A stretch of DNA of 64,000 bases from Planctomycetota bacterium (GTDB lineage: Bacteria; Planctomycetota; Planctomycetia; Pirellulales; Pirellulaceae). Under the pieces are notes generated by a model. It was not told where the DNA came from. It did not search any database and was given only the letters and a program-made list of their open reading frames with translations. This document shows, in pieces, positions 25,145 to 34,096 of this stretch (position 1 is the stretch's first letter; the number at the start of each line of letters is the position of its first letter). The position numbers and the translations under genes are program-made. Where the stretch lies: positions 62,001 through 126,000 of the forward strand of contig JACNKX010000065.1 in the NCBI GenBank assembly GCA_014381825.1. Reading direction: 5' to 3'.

Positions 25145-26979
25145 CGAGATTCTCCAGGTTTGGAAATTGCGTTCCGTTGCTGCCAGCTGTCGATTTCGTT
25201 TGCTACAAGCAAAGCCATCGCGCCACCTCGGTCATCACGACCAAGGATGGCAGTGCGATCGAAGTAGTCTCGAAGCGATTTCTGTTTGCCGGTTCCTGTG
25301 CAAACGTCGACTAGTGTACCGCGGCTGCCAATCCGAGTTCGTATCGCATACCAGGCCTTGTTGATAATCGGCGAGTACGTTGCCGCGTCAAGCCAGCCTT
25401 CTGACACGCCGCGAATCATGGCATAGGTGATCATGCAAGTGGAGGTGAACTCCCGGTAGCTCTCGGGGTGATCGATGACCTGATGCCAACATCCGGTAGG
25501 ATCCTGATGCTTTGCGAGCGCCGCCATATGACGCGTGAAGCTCTCGAGCAACTCGAGCCTTGCCGGATGATCATCTGGAAACGCGTCGAGACACATTGCG
25601 ACGCCAATTGCTGGAAACCCGTTACCTCGCCCCCAAGCTGCTTCGTCCAGCGGCGAGTGGCGGTATAGTCCGTCCTCTCGCCAATCTAATTGACGCATGA
25701 ATCGCAGGTGCTTTGCACAAGCGTCGAAGTACCTAGTCTCGCCGGTCAATTGTCCGACTTGCGCTAGTATCGGACCGCCCATGAACAGAGCATCGCTCAT
25801 CTCGTTATGAAAGGGCATCGAAGAATTGCTCACTCCTTGATCATTAAAGGCGAGTTCTGCGGCAGCTCGAGCAAGTTCAATGTAACGGGCACGACGATCA
25901 CCATCGAATCGTGCGGCCAATTCGCTGAAGATCAGATGACCTGAGAGATCGCTACCGCTCATTAGTGATGCCGTCTTGCTGCCACTGAAATACTCTTTGG
26001 CAATGTCTTCGATTTGTGCATAGTCGGGACCACGTCCAGAATCTGCAGCGAGTCGTTCAGCGTGGCGCATCCGACCAATCACGGCGAGCGATTGGATATA
26101 AACTACTTGTTTCAGTTGCCCTCCGTACTGCGATAGTAGCTCGTCCTTAATTTTTCGCGGAGAACGCGATAGCCGTCGCTGCAGTTCGTTTCTAGCTGGT
26201 GACGGGGTTGCGAATGCCGACTTGGTCGTAGCATTCAGAATCATGGCCAGCGAAGTGCCGCCGTGTTTGGGTGGTACCGACACCTGGATCGCCGGGATCG
26301 TTCCTGTATCGCACGGCGGCGTACTTGCAAGTTGCGCAACGAGCGAATCGTTTGGAGCGAAAAGCACAACATCGTCAATCGACTGGGCGAGCCGTAGTAA
26401 ACTTGGCTCCGCTCCCTCGGCGACTTGCGCACGTATTGCCTCTCCGAGTGTTAGTTCGAGCACAAGGTCAGGGGCATGCATTCCGATCCAACGCCAAACA
26501 TAAGCCGCTTCGGGATCGGTCTTGGAGTTGTAAGCGTTTTCTTTCGGTGGGTAGCCGCGTGTCGGATTTCCATTCGAGCCGTTGGCCGGACCTTTGCCGA
26601 GTGACAAACCATCTGGATTGACGCATGGGATCACGGAGATGGCAAAACGCTTTCGATACGAGGTCGCATCGGGATGCTGATAGAACCAACGGACAGAGGC
26701 CAATGCAGCGTCCGTAGACCCTCGGTCGCCGCCAATACCCGCCACGACAAGCACTCGAGTTTTATTCGTTCGGTAATCCAAATCCTCGGGCGCAATCGCG
26801 GCATCGATCGAAGTGCCTCGGCGGGTCACACCAATTGCGGTCGAGAGCAATTGCGAAGTGTCAAAACCACGCAGCTCATCGGCGATTGAGGCTGGCTCGG
26901 CATGAAGTCTTTCTGCGCATACGAGCCAGCTAGTAGCGACCGCCAAACAAACCAACTTCGGCAAACTAGAGATCATCAC
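25141..26979 (-). CDS. fusion of degenerate M14 carboxypeptidase-like and GH88/GH105-like domains
   Basis: The 612-residue protein starts with a signal peptide (about residues 1-27). Residues 70-320 resemble zinc carboxypeptidases of the M14 group (RVLVVAGIGGDRG, CVNPDGLSLGKGP, GNPTRGYPP, HAPDLVLELTLGE). The expected His-x-x-Glu zinc pair is replaced by Gly-x-x-Arg, and the third ligand His also seems absent, so this part is probably not catalytic. Residues 330-600 (FHNEMSDALFMGGPILAQVG, EAAWGRGNGFPAIG, GCWHQVID, CMITYAMIRGV) match the six-hairpin unsaturated-uronyl/rhamnogalacturonyl hydrolases of GH88/GH105. It presumably releases unsaturated uronic acids, next to a sulfatase gene in overlap. 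Confidence 0.75.
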   Translation of the reverse strand: MMISSLPKLVCLAVATSWLVCAERLHAEPASIADELRGFDTSQLLSTAIGVTRRGTSIDAAIAPEDLDYRTNKTRVLVVAGIGGDRGSTDAALASVRWFYQHPDATSYRKRFAISVIPCVNPDGLSLGKGPANGSNGNPTRGYPPKENAYNSKTDPEAAYVWRWIGMHAPDLVLELTLGEAIRAQVAEGAEPSLLRLAQSIDDVVLFAPNDSLVAQLASTPPCDTGTIPAIQVSVPPKHGGTSLAMILNATTKSAFATPSPARNELQRRLSRSPRKIKDELLSQYGGQLKQVVYIQSLAVIGRMRHAERLAADSGRGPDYAQIEDIAKEYFSGSKTASLMSGSDLSGHLIFSELAARFDGDRRARYIELARAAAELAFNDQGVSNSSMPFHNEMSDALFMGGPILAQVGQLTGETRYFDACAKHLRFMRQLDWREDGLYRHSPLDEAAWGRGNGFPAIGVAMCLDAFPDDHPARLELLESFTRHMAALAKHQDPTGCWHQVIDHPESYREFTSTCMITYAMIRGVSEGWLDAATYSPIINKAWYAIRTRIGSRGTLVDVCTGTGKQKSLRDYFDRTAILGRDDRGGAMALLVANEIDSWQQRNAISKPGESR

Positions 26980-27030
26980 GCGACTCCGCTTCGTTGAGGT
27001 AGATGCCGGGTGTCGTGAAAGGCAACCGAG

Positions 27031-28158
27031 CTAAAACGTTTTCTTCTTGAGCGTGCTGATGAACTCGACAACGTCAACAAGATCCTTTTCCGACATCGTC
27101 TTTTGCAGATCCGCCGGCATTAGCGAAATGCTGCTCTTGATCAGCTCGTCGATTTCATTTTTGGCGATCACTTTGTCGATCGACTCGGCGGAGCGAATCG
27201 TAATGTTGTCGTCGGTTTCGCTGACCTTCAATCCAGAGATGATGTTGCCGCTGTCGAGAATCGCTGAATACGTTTCGTAGTTATGACTGATGCCCGCACT
27301 CGGGTCGAGGATCGAGACGAACATCGCTTCACGCGACAATTTGCTGCCGATTTCAGAGAGATCAGGTCCAACTTCCTTCCCCTCGCCGCGGACCTTGTGG
27401 CATTTAATGCAAGTCGCCTTGGTGTTGAATAACTCTTTGCCGTGTGCCGCGTCTCCTGATAGTTTGGCGAGCGCAGAGACTGGAGGGAGAGGTTTGCTGC
27501 CGGCGGTGGCAGGCAGCTTGAGATACTTGGCGACTTCCATACGGATTGAATCGTCAGTCGACGCGTAGAGTACATTGGCAACCGTGAAGTTCAAATCAGC
27601 TGGCAGCCGTCCGTCTTGAACGACTCGCAATAGAAATCTTTCGCCGAGCCGGCTACGCCCCAATGCATTGGCCGCCGCAGTTCTGACTGGCCGCGTTCGA
27701 TGGTTGTCGAGTGCCAACGGCTTAAGGATCTCCGTCGCCTCTTCGTTGCCGATATATCCCAGCAAGGAGACTGCTTTCGTAGCGACCGCTTCGTCGTCAC
27801 TGTCAATCTGCGCCAGAATCAGTTTCGCTTGTTCTCTTTTTAGCAACAGCTCTCCCGCGTGAACGCCTTCCGTACTCGCTGGATCCGCGAGTGCGAGTTG
27901 CAGAAGAGCTGTCTCGACACCTCGCACGTTCAACCGGTCGATGAGATTGACGTACTTGGGAGTCCCTCGATGCAATTCCAAATGTCGTAGAACTGCGTCT
28001 TTCAGCTTCTGGTTCGAGTTGACGTCGATCGTCTTCAGCCGCAAAAGGGTCTCGACAATTGTGGCGTCTTTTGCGGCTTGCGCGTCGTCGGCACGAGTCG
28101 TTTCGAGGCCGACGAGAAGAGCGAAAATGGCGGCGATCCAGCGCATCGTAAACCTCAA
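27031..28158 (-). CDS. secreted HEAT-repeat c-type cytochrome
   Basis: This 375-residue protein has a signal peptide (about 1-23). A helical HEAT-repeat region (AVATKAVSLLGYIGNEEATEIL, RTAAANALGRSRLGERFLL) follows, then a C-terminal single-haem domain with CIKCHKVRGEGKEVGPDLSEIG (CxxCH near residue 254). The last part (NYETYSAILDSGNIISGLKV ... MPADLQKTMSEKDLVDVVEFI) is typical of planctomycete haem-binding proteins attached to dehydrogenase-like partners. It should carry electrons outside the cytoplasm. It is the first gene of an apparent operon with the M14/GH fusion (51 bp away) and the sulfatase, so redox and polysaccharide degradation functions may be co-expressed. Confidence 0.85.
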   Translation of the reverse strand: MRFTMRWIAAIFALLVGLETTRADDAQAAKDATIVETLLRLKTIDVNSNQKLKDAVLRHLELHRGTPKYVNLIDRLNVRGVETALLQLALADPASTEGVHAGELLLKREQAKLILAQIDSDDEAVATKAVSLLGYIGNEEATEILKPLALDNHRTRPVRTAAANALGRSRLGERFLLRVVQDGRLPADLNFTVANVLYASTDDSIRMEVAKYLKLPATAGSKPLPPVSALAKLSGDAAHGKELFNTKATCIKCHKVRGEGKEVGPDLSEIGSKLSREAMFVSILDPSAGISHNYETYSAILDSGNIISGLKVSETDDNITIRSAESIDKVIAKNEIDELIKSSISLMPADLQKTMSEKDLVDVVEFISTLKKKTF

Positions 28159-28304
28159 CGAAGTTTGAAAACATCGGTATAGCGTGCCGTTAGCCTAATC
28201 GGTGGCTCGATAAGGGTCGAGATGCAAGCGACTGGCGGTTGCAAATACAGTCAGGGATAGCACTTGCGAACAAGATTGGCGGCGTGCGACCAGCTGTCGG
28301 ATCA

Positions 28305-28334
28305 TTGACGATTCGCTGGTTTGGCGAGTAAACT
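28305..28334 (+). promoter_or_regulatory. sigma70-type promoter for transketolase
   Basis: TTGACG (28305-28310) and TAAACT (28329-28334) are 18 bp apart. The predicted start is near 28341, with a leader of about 87 nt. The 269-bp gap is shared with the divergent cytochrome operon. Confidence 0.45.
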
Positions 28335-28427
28335 CAGCGGATTCAAAATGTAAAGAAACTATAGGATTTAGAGACCGGTTGCCGATTCGAGCGGCAGCGC
28401 GTCGGAAGCACAGTGAGTTGAAACGCC

Positions 28428-30464
28428 ATGTCAGTATCCACCGTAAGTATTGAGCAGCTATCAGTTAACACGATCCGCACCCTCTCGATGGATGCGGTCC
28501 AGCAAGCGAATAGCGGTCACCCAGGGACGGCAATGGCCCTGGCTCCGGTTACCTATACGCTATGGAACAAATCGCTTCGGTTCGATCCAGAGCACGCCGA
28601 GTGGCCCGGTCGCGACCGATTTGTTCTGTCGTGCGGACACGTGTCGATGTTGTTGTATTCGATACTTCACTTGGCGGGGGTGAAAAAGCCTAACGGCGAA
28701 GTTGGCATCACGCTCGAAGACATTAAGAACTTTCGGCAAATGGGAAGCCCCTGCGCTGGGCATCCTGAATACGGTGACGCCCCGGGTATCGAAACGACAA
28801 CGGGGCCGCTCGGGCAAGGCGTCGGTAACAGTGTCGGAATGGCGATGGCCGCAAAGTGGTTCGCCACTCGCTACAACCAACCGGGCTTTGAGCTGTTCGA
28901 CTACGACGTCTACACCGTGTGTAGCGACGGCGATTTGATGGAAGGTATTGGATGCGAAGCGGCGTCGGTCGCTGGACACCTGAAGCTGGCGAACCTTTGT
29001 TGGCTGTATGACGACAATCACATCACGATCGAAGGCGACACGGAACTCGCGTTTACCGAAGACGTCGGCAAACGATTCGAGGGGCTCGGCTGGAACGTCG
29101 TAAAAGTTGACGATGCCAACGATGTTGCGGCATTGAATGGTGCCATTGATGATTTCAAATCCACCACCGACAAGCCAACACTGATCGTTGTGCGAAGCAT
29201 TATCGCTTACGGTTCACCGAATAAGGCCAATACGTCCGGAGCTCACGGTTCGCCACTCGGTGAAGATGAGATTAAGCTGACGAAGGCAGTCTACGGTTGG
29301 CCAGATGAAAAGTTCGTCGTTCCCGATGATGTCCGTTCTCATTTTGCCGAGGGGATTGGACAGCGCGGCGCACGGGAGTACGACGCGTGGACAGCGGCGT
29401 TTGCGAAGTATGAAACGGCTCATCCCGAGTTGGCGGCGCAGTTAAAGAGCATTTGGAATGGAGAGCTACCGGCCGGTTGGGACAAAGATATTCCTACGTT
29501 TGAACCCGACGCAAAGGGCATGGCGAGTCGAGTTTCTTCGGGCCAGTTGATCAACGCCATCGGCCACCATCTCCCTTGGTTCGTAGGTGGTTCTGCCGAC
29601 TTGGCGCCATCGAATAACACTATGATGAAGGGCGACCAGTTCGGCGAGTTCAGCCCGGCGACCTATTGCGGGCGCAACGTTCACTTTGGCGTTCGCGAAC
29701 ACTCGATGGCATCGATATGCAACGGTCTGTCCTTGTCGGGAATACGACCGTACGGTGGAACGTTTTTTGTCTTCACGGACTACATGAGACCACCGATGCG
29801 TTTGGCCAGTATCATGCATCAACCCGTGCTATACGTTCTGACGCATGACTCGATCGGGCTCGGCGAAGATGGCCCAACTCACCAACCGGTCGAGCATCTC
29901 GCCGCTTGTCGCGCGATTCCGGGATTGCAAGTGATTCGTCCGGGAGATGCGAACGAAGTCGCGGAGGCCTATCGCAAGCTGATGACCGTCACCGATCGGC
30001 CTGCCGCTATGGTGTTAACCCGACAGAATCTGCCGACTGTTTGCCGTGAGAAGTACGGAGCCGCCTGCGATACGGCAAAGGGTGGCTATGTGCTGGCAGA
30101 TTGTGAAGGCGATCCTGATGTGATCGTGCTAGCGACGGGGAGCGAAGTTAGTATTTGTTTGGATGCCGCTGAGAGCCTTGCCGACGACGGGATCAAGGCG
30201 CGGGTCGTCAGTATGCCGTGCTGGGAGTGGTTCGATGAGCAAGATCAAACTTATCGCGACAGCGTTTTGCCGCCGAGCGTGACAGCCCGAGTTGCAGTAG
30301 AAGCTGGGATCCGCCAAGGCTGGGACCGTTACATCGGTTCGACAGGCCGATTCGTTGGAATGTCGAGCTTCGGCGCATCAGCTCCAGCCGAAGAGCTTTA
30401 CGCTCACTTCGGCATCACCGCCGAGAATGTCGTCGCGGAGGCCAAGGCGGCAGTTGGCGGCTAA
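28428..30464 (+). CDS. tkt: transketolase
   Basis: This 678-residue protein covers the full transketolase length. It moves two-carbon units between ketose and aldose phosphates in the cytoplasmic pentose-phosphate pathway, using thiamine diphosphate. Seen in order: SGHPGTAMALAPVTY, the ThDP/metal site SDGDLMEGIGCEAASVAGHL, YDDNHITIEGD, RVSSGQLINAI, FGVREHSMASICNGL, VLTHDSIGLGEDGPTHQPVEHL and the C-terminal GMSSFGASAPAEELYAHFGIT. No feature is unusual. The gene stands alone; a lipoprotein gene lies 186 bp downstream. Confidence 0.96.
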   Translation: MSVSTVSIEQLSVNTIRTLSMDAVQQANSGHPGTAMALAPVTYTLWNKSLRFDPEHAEWPGRDRFVLSCGHVSMLLYSILHLAGVKKPNGEVGITLEDIKNFRQMGSPCAGHPEYGDAPGIETTTGPLGQGVGNSVGMAMAAKWFATRYNQPGFELFDYDVYTVCSDGDLMEGIGCEAASVAGHLKLANLCWLYDDNHITIEGDTELAFTEDVGKRFEGLGWNVVKVDDANDVAALNGAIDDFKSTTDKPTLIVVRSIIAYGSPNKANTSGAHGSPLGEDEIKLTKAVYGWPDEKFVVPDDVRSHFAEGIGQRGAREYDAWTAAFAKYETAHPELAAQLKSIWNGELPAGWDKDIPTFEPDAKGMASRVSSGQLINAIGHHLPWFVGGSADLAPSNNTMMKGDQFGEFSPATYCGRNVHFGVREHSMASICNGLSLSGIRPYGGTFFVFTDYMRPPMRLASIMHQPVLYVLTHDSIGLGEDGPTHQPVEHLAACRAIPGLQVIRPGDANEVAEAYRKLMTVTDRPAAMVLTRQNLPTVCREKYGAACDTAKGGYVLADCEGDPDVIVLATGSEVSICLDAAESLADDGIKARVVSMPCWEWFDEQDQTYRDSVLPPSVTARVAVEAGIRQGWDRYIGSTGRFVGMSSFGASAPAEELYAHFGITAENVVAEAKAAVGG

Positions 30465-30650
30465 GCGGGGAGATCTTCCGCTCTATAGGCATACGATCAC
30501 GCGGGTCGACCTGTCGGAGTTGTGCCGATTTGTTCAATTCTGCGGTTTCTGCCGCCGATGATGATTTTAGCGGCTTTGGTTGCGCGATCGCGAAACCATA
30601 TATACGTTCCGGAACCCGCACCGGACGCCACTAACGTCGAGGAACAAATC

Positions 30651-30989
30651 ATGCGCTCCGCATTGCTCGGACTCGTAGCAGCGTTCGTGCTGGCTGCGAC
30701 AGGTTGCGACCATCACAACTTAGCCAAGAACAGCTGTAGCAGTTGCAACAGCTGTGGAAACGGAAACTGCGCGGCCCATGGGGGCCACGGCCACGACTCG
30801 GGGATTGGCGGCGCGGTTGCCGGTCATCTCGGAACACCTGGTCCGACGCCCGTCAGGCGTTTGCCACACGGGTACCAGCAGGACGCAGGTCCCAGCGGTC
30901 CACCGAGCGCAACCTACGGGTATCCGTATTACACGACACGCGCACCGCGAGATTTCCTGATGGACAACCCACCATCGATTGGATACTGA
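30651..30989 (+). CDS. small Cys/His-rich lipoprotein
   Basis: The ATG at 30651 follows GAGGA (30639-30643). The upstream open frame lacks a leader-like start. The 112-residue protein has a lipobox (VLAATGC, lipidated Cys19). Next come clusters of Cys and His (CDHHNLAKNSCSSCNSCGNGNC, in two parts, then HGGHGHD), followed by a Pro/Gly/Tyr-rich tail (PPSATYGYPYYTT). It is probably anchored to a membrane facing outward and may bind metal, which is inference from composition. No family recognised. A terminator follows the stop by about 27 bp. Confidence 0.75.
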   Translation: MRSALLGLVAAFVLAATGCDHHNLAKNSCSSCNSCGNGNCAAHGGHGHDSGIGGAVAGHLGTPGPTPVRRLPHGYQQDAGPSGPPSATYGYPYYTTRAPRDFLMDNPPSIGY

Positions 30990-31016
30990 TCTCCGCACGC
31001 CCTGAAGCAACTAGCG

Positions 31017-31053
31017 AAAAATGCCGGCTCGAAATGTGAGTCGGCATTTTTAA
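31017..31053. terminator. bidirectional intrinsic terminator
   Basis: The perfect 10-bp arms AAAAATGCCG (31017-31026) and CGGCATTTTT (31042-31051) enclose a 15-nt loop. They give a T-run on both strands. The terminator lies between the convergent lipoprotein gene and the fabF-type gene. Confidence 0.85.
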
Positions 31054-31086
31054 TTCGAAGACGGAATTTCGAATGTGGCGATATGA

Positions 31087-32370
31087 TTAGTCGCGGAATC
31101 GGCCAACAACGACCGTGATGTTCTGCCCGCCAAAGCCGAAGCTATTGTTCAACGCTATGTCACATTTGGCTTCGCGAGCTTCGTTGGGAATGTAGTCCAG
31201 ATCGCATAGTGGATCAGGGTTCTCGTAATTGATAGTCGGAGGCAATACGTTGTCGCGAATCGCCATCAAACAGACGATCAATTCCGTGACGCCAGCCGCT
31301 GCGATCAGATGCCCCATCATGCTCTTGGTGCTGGAGATAGGCGTCTGCATAGCGTGTTCGCCGAACACCTCGCGACATGACTTTGTCTCGACTTTGTCGT
31401 TGACCGTCGTACTTGTCCCGTGGGCGTTAACGTAGTCGATATCGGATGGGTTCAATCCCGCATCTTCGATTGCCATTCGCATACAGCCAATGGCACCTCG
31501 TCCTTCGGGATGAATGTCCGTGATACGATAGGCATCGGCCGTCGATCCATAGCCCAGAATCTCCCCGAAAATTTGAGCGCCGCGCTGCTTTGCATGCTCG
31601 AGTTCTTCGAGGACGATCATCGCCGCGCCTTCACCCAAGACGAAACCGTTGCGTAGTCGGTCGAAGGGGCGTGAGGCCTTTGTTGGGTTGTCGTTGCTCG
31701 TGGAGAGGGCGGTCAATAAGTTAAATCCCGTGACGCCGAACGGGTGAACCATACTGTGGGTGCCGCCCGAGATCATTGCGTCCGCATCGCCGCGGCGAAT
31801 AATCTCCGTCGCTTCACCGATCGCTTGGCTGCTTGCGGCACACGCGGTCAGGCAATTCAAATTGGGGCCCTGCGCATTAAACATGCCAGCCAAATGCGCG
31901 GCCGGCATATTCGGCTCTTGTTCCAACTCGACTTGTGGGTTGAGGACTTCAAGCCCCTTCTTGGTAAACTTTGCGATATCGAATTCGCCGTCTTCCAGGG
32001 CGGCTGCCATCATTGATGTGAACGAGTGGAAGTCCTGGCTGCCTTCACCACTACCAAGATAAACACCCAGCCGTACCGGATCGATTCCGGCATCGAGGAT
32101 TCCGGACGAGTCGACGGCTTGGCGTGCGGCCCCTCCTGCGAATCGCGAATGTCTCCCTCGGTGTTTCCAGACTTCCGCATCCTCACCGATGTCCGTGATA
32201 TCCCAGTTCTTAACCTCGGCCGAAATCTTCGTGGGAAAACGGCTGGCATCGAAGATGGTTGTGTAGCCAACTCCGGATTGGCTTTCCTTCAGCCCGGACC
32301 AGACCGTCTCGACATCATGTCCCATTGGATTGATCGAACCGATGCCGGTAATGACGACGCGTCGTCTCAT
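31087..32370 (-). CDS. beta-ketoacyl-ACP synthase II-type (FabF-like)
   Basis: This 427-residue condensing enzyme has the active-site Cys177 in LTACAASSQAIG and the His residues in NAHGTSTTVNDK and KSMMGHLIAAAG, the Cys-His-His set of KAS I/II. It elongates acyl chains on ACP with malonyl-ACP. It is last in a four-gene operon with two FabZ-like genes and an ACP gene (gaps of about 50, 42 and 69 bp). No ketoreductase, enoyl reductase or malonyl transferase is nearby. The compact set therefore suggests a dedicated chain-modifying pathway using other enzymes from the general system, rather than bulk fatty-acid synthesis. Confidence 0.88.
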   Translation of the reverse strand: MRRRVVITGIGSINPMGHDVETVWSGLKESQSGVGYTTIFDASRFPTKISAEVKNWDITDIGEDAEVWKHRGRHSRFAGGAARQAVDSSGILDAGIDPVRLGVYLGSGEGSQDFHSFTSMMAAALEDGEFDIAKFTKKGLEVLNPQVELEQEPNMPAAHLAGMFNAQGPNLNCLTACAASSQAIGEATEIIRRGDADAMISGGTHSMVHPFGVTGFNLLTALSTSNDNPTKASRPFDRLRNGFVLGEGAAMIVLEELEHAKQRGAQIFGEILGYGSTADAYRITDIHPEGRGAIGCMRMAIEDAGLNPSDIDYVNAHGTSTTVNDKVETKSCREVFGEHAMQTPISSTKSMMGHLIAAAGVTELIVCLMAIRDNVLPPTINYENPDPLCDLDYIPNEAREAKCDIALNNSFGFGGQNITVVVGRFRD

Positions 32371-32439
32371 CTTGTTGCGATCTCCGATTGAGTTTCTGTG
32401 AACGTGAACATTGCGACCTGACGAATGACACTTGGTATT

Positions 32440-32979
32440 CTATCCAATCGCTGCGGCTTCCTCCCGCTCCGCATGTAGAAGATGTTCAGGAATCTTGATC
32501 TTCTCGCCGGTTTCGGTCCGACCTACGTCAAACATTCGCAGCAGTCGCAGCATTCGCAGGAACTCGGCCGGCTCGAAAAGGTCAACTCCTTGAAAACGAT
32601 CATCCAGGTGCGCGAAGACCATGTCTACTTCTGCGTGAAGTCGATCACCGATGTGGCTGGTCGCTTTGCAGATGGCACCGTCTGCTTGGATGTTCTCTGC
32701 GACCACCGTGTAGGTCAGCGTATCGCCTGCCACAGCGGGGCCGTGAAATACAGCTTTGCCTAGTTTGGCCAGGACGACTCGTTCCGTGAAGTCGTTGTGT
32801 TCGGCGACTAGCAGACCGCCAGTTTGGGCGAGCCCTTCGATGATCAGCGAAGCGGGCATGAGCGGGAGAAATGGGCCGTAGCCGTCCATTTGCTCCTCGG
32901 CCAGAGCGACGTTCTTGATCGCAACCGCCCGACGACCGCTCTCCAATTCAACAAACCGATCAATCCAAAACCAGCGCAT
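32440..32979 (-). CDS. FabZ-like hotdog protein lacking the catalytic His
   Basis: This 179-residue protein has a hotdog fold similar to 3-hydroxyacyl-ACP dehydratases: FLPLMPASLIIEGLAQTGGLLVAE aligns with the FabZ core HFPxxPxMPGVLxxEALAQ, and VVLAKLGKAVFHGPAVAGDTL follows. The Glu (about residue 48) is kept, but the catalytic His is replaced, apparently by Tyr34 within DGYGPF. It may be a non-dehydrating partner of the intact FabZ at 33459-33980, or have another acyl specificity. The C-terminal 40 residues (LRMLRLLRMFDVGRTE) are extra compared with FabZ. Confidence 0.75.
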   Translation of the reverse strand: MRWFWIDRFVELESGRRAVAIKNVALAEEQMDGYGPFLPLMPASLIIEGLAQTGGLLVAEHNDFTERVVLAKLGKAVFHGPAVAGDTLTYTVVAENIQADGAICKATSHIGDRLHAEVDMVFAHLDDRFQGVDLFEPAEFLRMLRLLRMFDVGRTETGEKIKIPEHLLHAEREEAAAIG

Positions 32980-33021
32980 GGTAAGCTTTCTCGTCGCGTT
33001 TGATCCAATCGAGAAATCGAC

Positions 33022-33408
33022 TTATGCGCCGACTTTCGACTCGACGTAGCGGCACAGATCACTGACGGTCAACAGATTACCAAAGTCCTGGACGACCGGG
33101 TTCGACTCGAACTTTGTGAGGTCCGCGAACGGCATTCGTTTCTTCAATTCCTCGACGCCGTCGGGCGTCACCTTTCCATCTTGGACATACTCCGCATTGG
33201 TGAGGATGTCTTCAGGAAACAACTCGGAGCGCGGGATCTCGATTTCAAACGCCTTTTCGAGACGAAACACGATATCAAGGAAGTCAATGGACTCAGCGCC
33301 CAAGTCGCCGACCATCGTAGCCTCCGGCGTCACCTCGTCGTCGTCGACCCCAAGTGCATCCATCAGAGCTTCTTGAACTTTCGCAAACACTTCTTCTTTC
33401 GTAGGCAT
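33022..33408 (-). CDS. acyl carrier protein, long form
   Basis: This 128-residue protein has the carrier-protein core MVGDLGAESIDFLDIVFRLE, in which Ser40 would carry the phosphopantetheine arm. IEIPRSELFPEDILTN and a C-terminal LTVSDLCRYVE helix complete the fold. Ordinary ACPs are about 78 residues. The extra 45 residues lie between the second and last helices (GKVTPDGVEELKKRMPFADL), a feature also known for specialised ACPs. Flanked by two FabZ-like genes, it is presumably the private carrier of this operon. Confidence 0.9.
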   Translation of the reverse strand: MPTKEEVFAKVQEALMDALGVDDDEVTPEATMVGDLGAESIDFLDIVFRLEKAFEIEIPRSELFPEDILTNAEYVQDGKVTPDGVEELKKRMPFADLTKFESNPVVQDFGNLLTVSDLCRYVESKVGA

Positions 33409-33458
33409 TCGAGGTCTCTCCGATCGATTAATAATTGGCTTTTTACTGGCGACGGACG

Positions 33459-33980
33459 CTAGCTGATAGCATCAGCGCTGTGATTATGTTGTGGTTTCCA
33501 GATCCGCGAGAATTCACCTCGATGGTAATTTCGCGCATATGGGTCAACCGCTCCGTGGTTTGGGTATCGGTCGCTCAGAGTGAACCGCTCCAATACAAGC
33601 CGTCCCGACACCGCAACAACGTCTTCCACCATTCCTTGAACCTTCAGTTTTGTGGTATTACTGCCGTGCTTCGCGATCTCCGCCGAGACAGTTAAGACTT
33701 GATTTGGAGCTAAAAAACTAGCGTATTTGATCGTTCGTGCTTCTTGTAACAAGACATAGGGCTTTTCAAAATCGTCAGTAACTCGCACCAACCAGGCGCT
33801 GGCCTGAAACATCGCTTCGAGCATCAGGACGCCGGGCATCACGGGAAATTTTGGGAAATGGTCTTTAAGGTACTCTTCATCGGGCAGCAGCCGTTTTTGT
33901 GCTGTAATGGATTGCCCAGGAACGAGTTCCGTGATCTCGTCCAGTAGGCGAAAACGCATTGTCAAGCCTGCGTCCGACAT
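33459..33980 (-). CDS. 3-hydroxyacyl-ACP dehydratase (FabZ-like)
   Basis: This 173-residue protein has the canonical FabZ signature DHFPKFPVMPGVLMLEAM with His41 and Glu55 as catalytic pair. It would dehydrate 3-hydroxyacyl-ACP to enoyl-ACP in the cytoplasm. It is about 25 residues longer than typical FabZ at the C-terminus (HNHSADAIS end). It is the first gene of the four-gene acyl operon and divides the divergent region with the enzyme I gene. A second ATG lies seven codons inside and is a possible alternative start. Confidence 0.88.
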   Translation of the reverse strand: MSDAGLTMRFRLLDEITELVPGQSITAQKRLLPDEEYLKDHFPKFPVMPGVLMLEAMFQASAWLVRVTDDFEKPYVLLQEARTIKYASFLAPNQVLTVSAEIAKHGSNTTKLKVQGMVEDVVAVSGRLVLERFTLSDRYPNHGAVDPYARNYHRGEFSRIWKPQHNHSADAIS

Positions 33981-34015
33981 CCGGCGGGCACCCCTCTAGA
34001 TTGGTCAAACTCGTC

Positions 34016-34044
34016 AGTATAGTTTCGGTTGAAAAGTACCACAA
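34016..34044 (-). promoter_or_regulatory. promoter for the acyl operon
   Basis: On the minus strand, TTGTGG (34044-34039) and TATACT (34021-34016) have a 17-bp spacer. Transcription would begin near 34009, about 29 nt before the first gene. Confidence 0.45.
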
Positions 34045-34096
34045 CCGGCGGTAATTACACGCTTTCCGGCGATCACGACGATTCCAGGGCCACGGT

